A stretch of DNA of 6,572 nt from Legionella genomosp. 1 (GTDB lineage: Bacteria; Pseudomonadota; Gammaproteobacteria; Legionellales; Legionellaceae). Shown here in pieces: positions 1 to 6,076 of this stretch (positions are counted from its first letter, which is position 1; each line of letters starts with the position of its first letter). The notes under the pieces are model-generated. The model worked only from the letters and a program-made list of their open reading frames with translations. It was not told the DNA's origin and did not search any database. The stretch is taken from the NCBI GenBank assembly GCA_945862275.1, contig CAMAYA010000070.1:1-6572 (forward strand), read 5' to 3'. The position numbers were made by a program, and so were the translations under genes.

Positions 1-111
1 ATACTTGGGGTGCTTTACGGTTCGCTCAACAACCACTACAATTGTCTTTTGCATTTTATCACTAACGACTTTACCAATCATGGTTCTGCCATTTGATTCA
101 CTATTAGACAT
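1..111 (-). CDS. rpsQ: 30S ribosomal protein S17, N-terminal part (3' end outside window)
   Basis: S17 is an OB-fold protein that binds 16S rRNA early in 30S assembly. Only the first 37 codons are visible, running exactly to base 1; family members are about 80–90 residues. The visible sequence contains GRTMIGKVVSDKMQKTIVV followed by ERTVKHPKY, the strongly conserved first strands of S17. The ATG at 111–109 overlaps the end of rpmC by 8 nt (AGTCATGTCTAATAG), so translation is probably coupled. The upstream GGCGGGAAAGAG is only a loose Shine–Dalgarno. A later Met at codon 11 would remove a tail that other gammaproteobacterial S17 proteins also have, so the first ATG is kept. rplN is the expected next gene. 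Confidence 0.95.
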   Translation of the reverse strand, partial: MSNSESNGRTMIGKVVSDKMQKTIVVVVERTVKHPKY

Positions 112-307
112 GACTCTTTCCCGCCTTTTCCGTCACAATTGTTTTCACTTTGGCTATAGCGCGTCTCGCTATCTTTACAAAATGAGTTTTATCTAGCGCA
201 CCACTTGCTTTTTTCATGCGCAAAGTAAATTGCTCTTTACGCAGCGAAAGCAATTCGGTTTGCAATTCATCAAGTGTTAATTTTCGTAATTCATTCATAT
301 TTTTCAT
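104..307 (-). CDS. rpmC: 50S ribosomal protein L29
   Basis: L29 is a small helical-hairpin protein next to L23 at the tunnel exit. As called it has 67 residues, near the family norm of 60–70. Landmarks are MNELRKLTLDELQTELLSLRKEQFTLRMKKASGAL in the first helix and RRAIAKVKTIVTEKAG in the second. Three starts are possible: GTG at 310, ATG at 307 and ATG at 298. I chose 307 because AAGG at 315–318 is 7 nt away and the ATG overlaps the rplP TGA in a TGATG junction. Start 298 would align most closely with the short family N terminus and cannot be excluded. The last codons overlap the beginning of rpsQ by 8 nt. Confidence 0.94.
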   Translation of the reverse strand: MKNMNELRKLTLDELQTELLSLRKEQFTLRMKKASGALDKTHFVKIARRAIAKVKTIVTEKAGKSHV

Positions 308-720
308 CACATCACCTTCCGCTCTTCAAACATCACTTTGAATGGAAGCTTGGCTCTAGCCAAATCAAAGGCTTCAACGGCTAACTCACGGGTCACACCT
401 TCCATTTCGAACAGTATTTTACCAGGCTGTATTTGTGCAACCCAATACTCAACACTACCCTTCCCTTTACCCTGCCTCACTTCCAATGGCTTTTGTGTAA
501 TTGGTTTATCAGGAAATACTCGTATCCAAATCTTACCACCACGTTTAATATGACGAGTCATTGCTCGTCTGGCTGCTTCGATTTGCCTTGCAGTAAGACG
601 ACCCCGCTCTAACGCTTTTAGGCCAAATTCCCCAAAGCTAACACTAGATCCCCGTTGCGCAAGGCCACGATTACGGCCTTTCATTTGTTTGCGATATTTT
701 GTACGTTTTGGCTGTAACAT
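307..720 (-). CDS. rplP: 50S ribosomal protein L16
   Basis: L16 is a late-assembly 50S protein near the A site that helps place tRNA. It has 137 residues against 136 in E. coli, with one extra residue around AQRGSSVSFG. Signatures are MLQPKRTKYRK, KGRNRGLA, GRLTARQIEAARRAMTR, GKIWIRVFPDKPIT and GKGKGSVEYWVA. Arg82 matches E. coli Arg81, the residue hydroxylated there by RoxA/YcfD; whether it is modified here is unknown. The ATG has GTGAGGA, 9 nt upstream, in the 16-nt spacer after rpsC. The TGA stop shares its A with the ATG of rpmC (ATGTGATG), so the next gene is probably translated by coupling. Confidence 0.98.
   Translation of the reverse strand: MLQPKRTKYRKQMKGRNRGLAQRGSSVSFGEFGLKALERGRLTARQIEAARRAMTRHIKRGGKIWIRVFPDKPITQKPLEVRQGKGKGSVEYWVAQIQPGKILFEMEGVTRELAVEAFDLARAKLPFKVMFEERKVM
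315..320 (-). promoter_or_regulatory. Ribosome binding site for rpmC
   Basis: GGAAGG lies at the very end of rplP. Its spacing to the ATG at 307 is 7 nt, to the GTG at 310 only 4 nt, and to the ATG at 298 about 16 nt. This favours the start at 307. Confidence 0.6.
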
Positions 721-736
721 AATTGTAAATCCTCAC

Positions 737-1393
737 TCACTTGCCGCTGTCTACAGGACGACTTTTTTGTGGAATGGTTTCGCCTTTAAAAATCCACACC
801 TTAACCCCAATAATTCCGTAGGTTGTTTTGGATTCAGCCGTACCATAATCGATATCCGCACGGAAAGTATGCAAAGGAACGCGCCCTTCACGATACCACT
901 CACTGCGCGCGATTTCCGCTCCACCCAGTCGGCCGCTGACACAAATCTTGATGCCCTTGGCACCAGACTTCATTGCGGTCTGCACTGATCGCTTCATCGC
1001 CCGCCGGAACATAACACGCTGCTCTAACTGCTGCGCAATTCCTTCAGCGACTAACGTAGAATCTAATTCAGGTTTGCGCACTTCTTCAATATTAAGATGA
1101 ACAGGAACTCCAAGCTGAGCAGAAATTTCGGCGCGCAATGCTTCAATCCCGCCGCCTTTCTTACCAATTAAGACACCCGGCCTAGCTGTATGTATAGTAA
1201 CAACTGCATTGTTCGCTGGACGCTCAATTTGAATGCGACTAACGGCAGCGGTCATTAATTTTTTCTTTAAATACTTTCGTAAATTAATATCTTGATTTAA
1301 CAATTGAGCATAGTTTCTATTGGCAAACCATTTTGAATTCCAATCTTTATTAATGCCCAGTCGTATACCGATTGGATTTACTTTCTGTCCCAT
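737..1393 (-). CDS. rpsC: 30S ribosomal protein S3
   Basis: S3 lies at the mRNA entry site of the 30S subunit and contributes to its helicase activity. It has 218 residues against 233 in E. coli; the acidic/basic C-terminal tail is shorter, as I recall for Legionella. The N-terminal domain starts GQKVNPIGIRLGI. A type II KH domain carries the GKKG loop at residues 77–80. The C-terminal domain shows QQLEQRVMFRRAMKR, KGIKICVSGRLGGAEIAR, EWYREGRVPLHTFRADIDYG and YGIIGVKVWIFKGE. The ATG is 3 nt after the rplV stop, with GAGGA about 8 nt upstream inside the end of rplV. The TGA stop lies 16 nt before rplP. The gene looks complete. Confidence 0.98.
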   Translation of the reverse strand: MGQKVNPIGIRLGINKDWNSKWFANRNYAQLLNQDINLRKYLKKKLMTAAVSRIQIERPANNAVVTIHTARPGVLIGKKGGGIEALRAEISAQLGVPVHLNIEEVRKPELDSTLVAEGIAQQLEQRVMFRRAMKRSVQTAMKSGAKGIKICVSGRLGGAEIARSEWYREGRVPLHTFRADIDYGTAESKTTYGIIGVKVWIFKGETIPQKSRPVDSGK

Positions 1394-1396
1394 GGC

Positions 1397-1732
1397 TTAT
1401 TCCTCGTCAGACACTTTAATGGCGATATGGCAGGTACGTTTGGTGATGCGATTCGCACGACCTTTAGCACGGGGACTAATGCGCTTTAAGGAAGCGCCCT
1501 CATCTACGCATATCATCCCTACTTTAAGTTGGTCGATATCAGCACCATCATTGTTCTCTGCATTCGCAATAGCAGATTCCAATAGCTTAAGGATCAACTG
1601 AGCACCTTTTTTAGGTGTAAACCTAAGAACATCAAGCGCCTTGGAAACCTTCATGTTCCGAACCATGTCAGCAACCAGCCTGGCTTTTTGCGCAGACATC
1701 GGTGCCGCTTTCAATTTTGCTGTAACTTCCAT
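1397..1732 (-). CDS. rplV: 50S ribosomal protein L22
   Basis: L22 binds several 23S rRNA domains, and its long beta-hairpin lines the exit tunnel beside L4. It has 111 residues, against 110 in E. coli. The globular part includes APMSAQKARLVADMVR and SAIANAENN. The hairpin spans roughly residues 80–103, with LKRISPRAKGRANRI. Residues 82–84 are LKR, matching the E. coli MKR whose deletion gives erythromycin resistance, so the site is undeleted. The ATG is 9 nt after rpsS. AAGAGG overlapping the rpsS stop, about 5 nt upstream, acts as the ribosome binding site. The rplV stop is 3 nt before rpsC, so the two are probably translationally coupled. Confidence 0.98.
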   Translation of the reverse strand: MEVTAKLKAAPMSAQKARLVADMVRNMKVSKALDVLRFTPKKGAQLILKLLESAIANAENNDGADIDQLKVGMICVDEGASLKRISPRAKGRANRITKRTCHIAIKVSDEE

Positions 1733-1741
1733 CGTCGCCTC

Positions 1742-2020
1742 TTACTTACCTTTGGCTTTTCTGTCGCCAGAATGGCCTTTGAATGTACGGGTTATCGAGA
1801 ACTCACCCAGCTTATGACCAACCATGTTATCCGTTATGTAAACAGGAACATGATCTTTGCCATTATGAATAGCAATAGTCAAACCAATCATCTCTGGGAT
1901 GATCGTCGAACGTCTAGACCACGTTTTGATTGGTTTTTTAGACTTTGACGCAATCGATACTTCCACTTTATTAAGCAAGTGATTATCGATAAAAGGACCT
2001 TTTCTTATAGAACGAGCCAC
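1742..2020 (-). CDS. rpsS: 30S ribosomal protein S19 (GTG start)
   Basis: S19 pairs with S13 in the 30S head and takes part in the bridge to the 50S subunit. The 92-residue length equals that of E. coli. The sequence carries SIRKGPFIDNHLL, TWSRRSTIIPEMIGLTIAIHNGK, VPVYITDNMVGHKLGEFSITR and TFKGHSGDRK, all family signatures. The start codon is GTG. It is supported by the aligned N terminus (family proteins start M-P/A-R-S) and by GAGAGGG at 2028–2034, 7 nt upstream. No in-frame ATG lies nearby. It is the only non-ATG start I accept here. rplV begins 9 nt after its stop. Confidence 0.97.
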   Translation of the reverse strand: MARSIRKGPFIDNHLLNKVEVSIASKSKKPIKTWSRRSTIIPEMIGLTIAIHNGKDHVPVYITDNMVGHKLGEFSITRTFKGHSGDRKAKGK

Positions 2021-2027
2021 CGTGATA

Positions 2028-2034
2028 CCCTCTC
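2028..2034 (-). promoter_or_regulatory. Ribosome binding site deciding the GTG start of rpsS
   Basis: GAGAGGG on the minus strand ends 7 nt before the GTG at 2020–2018. This spacing, with no ATG at the family-expected position, supports the GTG as the true start. Confidence 0.7.
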
Positions 2035-2040
2035 AACTAA

Positions 2041-2868
<828 letters not shown>

Positions 2869-2879
2869 CTCGATCTGCC

Positions 2880-3176
2880 TTATTCTGTCACTGTGAAATC
2901 AATGTCATAATCTGGATGCAAAGAAACAAATGCTTTTTTCCAGTCACTGCGTTTTCCGGATGTCTGCTTAAAGCGCTTTTTCTTTCCTTTTACATTCAAG
3001 ACGGAAACATTTCTCACTTTAACGTCAAACATCTGTTCAACAGCAAGTTTTATCTCAAGCTTTGTCGCAGTCTTCATTACTTTAAATGTAAACTGCTTGA
3101 ATTTCTCAGCCATTACAGTTGTTTTTTCAGAGGTGTGCGGCTCTCTTAGAACCATCAACAATTTTTCAGCATTCAT
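2880..3176 (-). CDS. rplW: 50S ribosomal protein L23
   Basis: L23 sits at the tunnel exit and is the docking site for trigger factor and the signal recognition particle. It has 98 residues, against 100 in E. coli. Family features are EKLLMVLREPHTSEKT at the N terminus, an ATKLEIKLAVEQMFDVKV helix, VLNVKGKKKRF, and GKRSDWKKAFVSL. The acidic Glu of the REPHTSEK region, in the trigger-factor contact area of the family, is retained. The ATG overlaps the rplD TGA as ATGA, a classic coupled arrangement. The TAA stop is 11 nt before rplB. No oddity is seen. Confidence 0.97.
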   Translation of the reverse strand: MNAEKLLMVLREPHTSEKTTVMAEKFKQFTFKVMKTATKLEIKLAVEQMFDVKVRNVSVLNVKGKKKRFKQTSGKRSDWKKAFVSLHPDYDIDFTVTE

Positions 3177-3778
3177 TGCAACTGCTCCTCTAATTTTCTA
3201 ATTGCATCTTCGGTAATAACCACTTGCTCGTACCGAAGCAAACTAACCGGATCCAATGCGCTCACATCACAGATATCGTATTGGAACAGATTTCTGGATG
3301 CCAAATATTCAAACTCACCGACTTCGCTCATTACAATCAATGCGCTTTTTAATTCCAAAGCACCCATTTTGTTAATGAATTCCTTGGTTTTTAAAGATGC
3401 ACATTGAAAATCACTAACCACAATTAAGTTGCCAGTACGGTACAGCTCGGAGATTATACTACGCATTGCGCGTTTGTACATTTTTTTATTAATTTTTTGT
3501 GAATAATCTCGTTTTTTAGATGCGAACGTCACACCGCCTGACCGCCACAATGGGCTTCGGATGGTTCCCGCCCTGGCTCGACCGGTCCCTTTTTGGTTCC
3601 AAGGCTTTTTACCACCGCCCCTGACTTCAGACCTGGTTTTCTGAGCACTGTTACCACTACGAGCATTATTCATAAATGTTACGACAGCCTGGTGTACCAA
3701 GCCTTCATTGTAGTCGTAACCAAACACAACAGGACTCACGTTGAGTGTTAGGTTTGTATCTTTTGTCATGAGTTCCAT
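3173..3778 (-). CDS. rplD: 50S ribosomal protein L4
   Basis: L4 binds 23S rRNA, and its extended loop forms part of the exit-tunnel constriction. In E. coli it also represses its own S10 operon. The 201-residue length equals that of the E. coli protein. Visible features are the N-terminal MEL start, QKTRSEVRGGGKKPWNQKGTGRAR with Lys63 (the E. coli macrolide-resistance position, unaltered here), IRSPLWRSGGVTFA, and KMYKRAMRSIISEL. The ATG at 3778 overlaps the rplC stop by one base (TAATG). It has a strong AAGGGG at 3785–3790, 6 nt upstream, which favours it over the internal Met4. The 3' end overlaps rplW by 4 nt. Feedback repression by this L4 is plausible, but no E. coli-type leader is present at the usual place. 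Confidence 0.98.
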   Translation of the reverse strand: MELMTKDTNLTLNVSPVVFGYDYNEGLVHQAVVTFMNNARSGNSAQKTRSEVRGGGKKPWNQKGTGRARAGTIRSPLWRSGGVTFASKKRDYSQKINKKMYKRAMRSIISELYRTGNLIVVSDFQCASLKTKEFINKMGALELKSALIVMSEVGEFEYLASRNLFQYDICDVSALDPVSLLRYEQVVITEDAIRKLEEQLQ

Positions 3779-4431
3779 TATTTGCCCCTTTTCTGCATTT
3801 TAACGGCAAGTTTCACTTCAACTCTTACGCCAGGTGCGCCTGGAATGGCTCCTTTGATTAAGAGCAAGTTACGGACAGAATCCACTCGAACCACTTCTAA
3901 CGATTGTGTGGTGCAACGTTCGTTACCCATGTGGCCTGCCATTTTCTTGCCTTTAAATACGCGACCCGGTGTTTGGTTCTGACCAATAGAACCCGGAACA
4001 CGATGCGACCGAGAATTACCATGCGTTGCATCTTGCGTTCTAAAATTGTGTCGTTTAACGGTCCCTGCAAATCCCTTCCCTTTCGAGACAGAAGACACAT
4101 CAACCATTTGTCCTTCCTGAAAAACATCAGCGACAGTAAAGACTTGACCCAACGTAAAACCATCAACGGAATCCAGTCGGAATTCACACAACATATCGCC
4201 CGCTTCGATTCCGGCTTTTGCAAAATGTCCAGCCATTGGCTTGTTGACACGGCTTGCTTTCTTCTCGCCACCCGTCAATTGGACTGCAGTATAGCCATCC
4301 GTTTCAATATTTTTTACTTGTGAAATACGATTTGGAAGAGCTTCTACAACAGAGACTGGAATTGACTTCCCTTCTGGAGTAAAAACCCGCGTCATACCGA
4401 TTTTACGGCCTACAAAACCACCGATCATCAT
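3778..4431 (-). CDS. rplC: 50S ribosomal protein L3
   Basis: L3 is an early-assembly 50S protein whose long loop reaches towards the peptidyl-transferase centre. The protein is 217 residues against 209 in E. coli; the extra length is mostly a basic C-terminal tail ending KMQKRGK. Landmarks are GRKIGMTRVF near the start, KPMAGHFAKAG, SKGKGFAGTVKRHNFRTQDATHGNS, and GSIGQNQTPGRVFKGKKMAGHMGNE. Gln151 sits where the E. coli glutamine methylated by PrmB lies. Two ATGs stand in tandem (4431 and 4428). GAGG at 4439–4442 is 7 nt before the first and 10 nt before the second, so the first is preferred. The TAA stop shares its last A with the rplD ATG. Upstream is the 109-nt spacer with a hairpin. Confidence 0.97.
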   Translation of the reverse strand: MMIGGFVGRKIGMTRVFTPEGKSIPVSVVEALPNRISQVKNIETDGYTAVQLTGGEKKASRVNKPMAGHFAKAGIEAGDMLCEFRLDSVDGFTLGQVFTVADVFQEGQMVDVSSVSKGKGFAGTVKRHNFRTQDATHGNSRSHRVPGSIGQNQTPGRVFKGKKMAGHMGNERCTTQSLEVVRVDSVRNLLLIKGAIPGAPGVRVEVKLAVKMQKRGK

Positions 4432-4457
4432 TCTAACACCTCGTTAATATTCTATTC

Positions 4458-4482
4458 CTGTCCGCTCTAAATTAGCAGACAA
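4458..4482 (-). other. Hairpin in the rpsJ–rplC spacer
   Basis: Read as RNA from the minus strand, UUGUCUGCU (4482–4474) can pair with AGCGGACAG (4466–4458). This gives nine consecutive pairs, seven Watson–Crick and two G–U, closing a 7-nt loop. The structure ends 26 nt before the rplC ATG. There is no U-tract after it, so it does not look like an intrinsic terminator. It could be a site for ribosomal-protein feedback, an RNase processing site, or chance. The pairing is read directly from the sequence; any role is inference. Confidence 0.5.
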
Positions 4483-4495
4483 TTTTACGCGTCAA
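4469..4495 (-). promoter_or_regulatory. Weak promoter-like hexamers before rplC
   Basis: TTGACG (4495–4490) is a good match to a sigma-70 -35 box. After a short 15-nt spacer comes TAATTT (4474–4469), a poor -10, preceded by TG in the extended -10 position. A transcript from here would begin inside the hairpin and lack its 5' arm, so the two readings compete. An internal promoter for rplC onward is possible but weakly supported. Confidence 0.2.
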
Positions 4496-4502
4496 TCTTA
4501 AA

Positions 4503-4530
4503 CATATATCTGCACAAATCTAGGAAACAA
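4503..4530 (-). promoter_or_regulatory. Second weak promoter-like pair after rpsJ
   Basis: TTGTTT (4530–4525) and TATATG (4508–4503) are separated by 16 nt on the minus strand. The -35 matches the consensus at three of six positions and the -10 at four of six. A transcript from here would start upstream of the 9-bp hairpin and include it. Such matches are common by chance in A/T-rich spacers, so this is only a candidate. Confidence 0.18.
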
Positions 4531-4540
4531 CAGGCTTCGC

Positions 4541-4861
4541 TTAATTATCAACCAGACTAATTTGAACGTCCACACCCGCTGCTAAATCTAATTTCATCAG
4601 TGCATCTACTGTTTTCTCGGTTGGATTTACAATAATAACCAACCGCTTATGTGTGCGTAACTCATATTGATCCTGCGCATCTTTGTTTACATGCGGAGAA
4701 ACAAGAACTGAAAACTTTTCTTTCCGCATCGGCAAAGGAATAGGCCCTCTAACCTGCGCACCAGTACGCTTTGCCGTTTCAACGATTTCACGCGTTGAAG
4801 AATCAATCATTCGATGATCAAATGATTTAAGCCGAATTTTAATGTTCTGATTATTGCTCAT
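4541..4861 (-). CDS. rpsJ: 30S ribosomal protein S10 (NusE)
   Basis: S10 is a 30S head protein and, as NusE, also binds NusB and NusG in antitermination and transcription–translation coupling. At 106 residues it is slightly longer than the E. coli protein (103). Family landmarks are KIRLKSFDHR near the N terminus, the block ETAKRTGAQVRGPIPLP (residues 28–44), SPHVNKDAQDQYE in the extended loop, and PTEKTVDALMKLDLAAGVDVQISL at the C terminus. The loop Val58, matching E. coli Val57 (a tigecycline-resistance site in other bacteria), is the usual residue. The ATG lies 5 nt after the tuf stop. The only Shine–Dalgarno-like bases are CGAG at 4870–4873, inside the end of tuf, followed by a run of A, so translation probably depends on coupling to tuf. 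A 109-nt spacer separates it from rplC. Confidence 0.98.
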   Translation of the reverse strand: MSNNQNIKIRLKSFDHRMIDSSTREIVETAKRTGAQVRGPIPLPMRKEKFSVLVSPHVNKDAQDQYELRTHKRLVIIVNPTEKTVDALMKLDLAAGVDVQISLVDN

Positions 4862-4866
4862 TTTTT

Positions 4867-6057
4867 TTACTCGATTATTTTAGCGACAACACCGGCACCG
4901 ACTGTGCGGCCACCTTCCCGTATTGCAAAACGCAACCCTTCATCCATTGCAATGGGCGAATGCAAATTGACAATCAAATGAACATTGTCTCCAGGCATAA
5001 CCATTTCAATTCCCTCAGGCAAGTCACACGTCCCTGTAACGTCCGTCGTTCTGAAGTAGAACTGGGGCCGATAACCATTGAAGAAAGGCGTATGACGACC
5101 GCCTTCATCTTTAGATAAAACATACACTTCTGCTTCAAACTTGGTATGAGGTTTAATAGAACCTGGTTTTGCTAATACCTGCCCACGTTCTACGTCATCA
5201 CGCTTCGTGCCACGTAATAATACACCAACATTGTCTCCAGCGCGGCCTTCATCCAACAACTTCCGGAACATCTCAACGCCTGTACAAGTTGATTTAACCG
5301 TGTCACGGATACCAATGATTTCAACTTCTTCGCCAACTTTGACAATGCCAGACTCGACACGGCCTGTGACTACAGTTCCGCGGCCGGAAATAGAAAACAC
5401 ATCTTCAATCGGCAACAAAAAGGGTTTGTCAATATTTCGAACGGGCTCAGGAATATATGAGTCCATTGTCGCAACCAATTTTTCAATGGACGGGATGCCA
5501 ATTTCACTTGTATCGCCTTCCAATGCTTTCAACGCTGAACCCACAATAATTGGAGTGTCGTCACCAGGAAAATCATAAGAGCTCAACAGATCACGAACTT
5601 CCATTTCAACCAATTCAAGTAACTCAGCATCATCAACCATATCGGCTTTATTTAAATAGACTACCAGGTATGGAACACCTACTTGGCGAGACAATAAGAT
5701 ATGTTCGCGCGTTTGCGGCATAGGACCATCAGCAGCAGATACCACTAATATACCACCGTCCATTTGGGCAGCACCCGTAATCATATTTTTTACATAATCA
5801 GCATGGCCTGGGCAATCAACATGTGCATAGTGCCGATTAGCAGACTCGTACTCGACGTGGGCCGTGTTAATGGTGATACCACGCGCACGCTCTTCAGGTG
5901 CGGCGTCAATTTGGTCGTATGCTTTTGCTGTACCACCATATTTCTTCGCCATGATTGTCGTAATTGCTGCAGTCAAGGTTGTTTTACCATGATCAACGTG
6001 GCCAATTGTACCTACGTTAACATGCGGTTTTTTCCGCTCAAATTTTTCCTTCGCCAT
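4867..6057 (-). CDS. tuf: Elongation factor Tu
   Basis: EF-Tu is the GTPase that carries aminoacyl-tRNA to the ribosomal A site. The protein is 396 residues, close to full family length. GTP-binding motifs are all present: P-loop GHVDHGKT (residues 19–26), switch I GITINT with Thr62, DCPGH (81–85), NKAD (136–139) and SAL (174–176). Domains 2 and 3 follow, with GRGTVVTGRVE, GVEMFRKLLDEGRAG and the C-terminal REGGRTVGAGVVAKIIE. The ATG start has GGGG at 6065–6068, 7 nt upstream, as ribosome binding site. The gene lies 19 nt after fusA and only 5 nt before rpsJ, so it is probably co-transcribed with both. Many bacteria carry a second tuf copy elsewhere; this window cannot tell. The sequence resembles Legionella/Coxiella EF-Tu as I remember them (inference). 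Confidence 0.99.
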   Translation of the reverse strand: MAKEKFERKKPHVNVGTIGHVDHGKTTLTAAITTIMAKKYGGTAKAYDQIDAAPEERARGITINTAHVEYESANRHYAHVDCPGHADYVKNMITGAAQMDGGILVVSAADGPMPQTREHILLSRQVGVPYLVVYLNKADMVDDAELLELVEMEVRDLLSSYDFPGDDTPIIVGSALKALEGDTSEIGIPSIEKLVATMDSYIPEPVRNIDKPFLLPIEDVFSISGRGTVVTGRVESGIVKVGEEVEIIGIRDTVKSTCTGVEMFRKLLDEGRAGDNVGVLLRGTKRDDVERGQVLAKPGSIKPHTKFEAEVYVLSKDEGGRHTPFFNGYRPQFYFRTTDVTGTCDLPEGIEMVMPGDNVHLIVNLHSPIAMDEGLRFAIREGGRTVGAGVVAKIIE

Positions 6058-6076
6058 TTCAGTACCCCATTAACTT

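Noticed and set aside
3897..4271. 124-codon open frame on the minus strand in another frame of rplC
   Set aside because: It overlaps the unmistakable L3 frame and has no family features.
3904..4323. 139-codon open frame on the plus strand, antisense to rplC
   Set aside because: It lies wholly within rplC, its product resembles no family I recognise, and no ribosome binding site or promoter stands out. A shadow of a conserved gene is the simpler reading.
4458..4482. Intrinsic terminator between rpsJ and rplC
   Set aside because: The hairpin is present but is followed by GAAUAGAAU rather than a U-tract, and the S10 gene chain continues just downstream.
4861..4868. T8 run on the plus strand read as a terminator tail
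   Set aside because: No plus-strand gene precedes it and no GC-rich stem adjoins it. It is the A-rich junction of tuf and rpsJ seen from the other strand.
5207..5578. 123-codon open frame on the plus strand, antisense to tuf
   Set aside because: It is rich in Ser, Thr and Pro, as expected from reading a biased highly expressed gene backwards. Nothing supports it as a gene.
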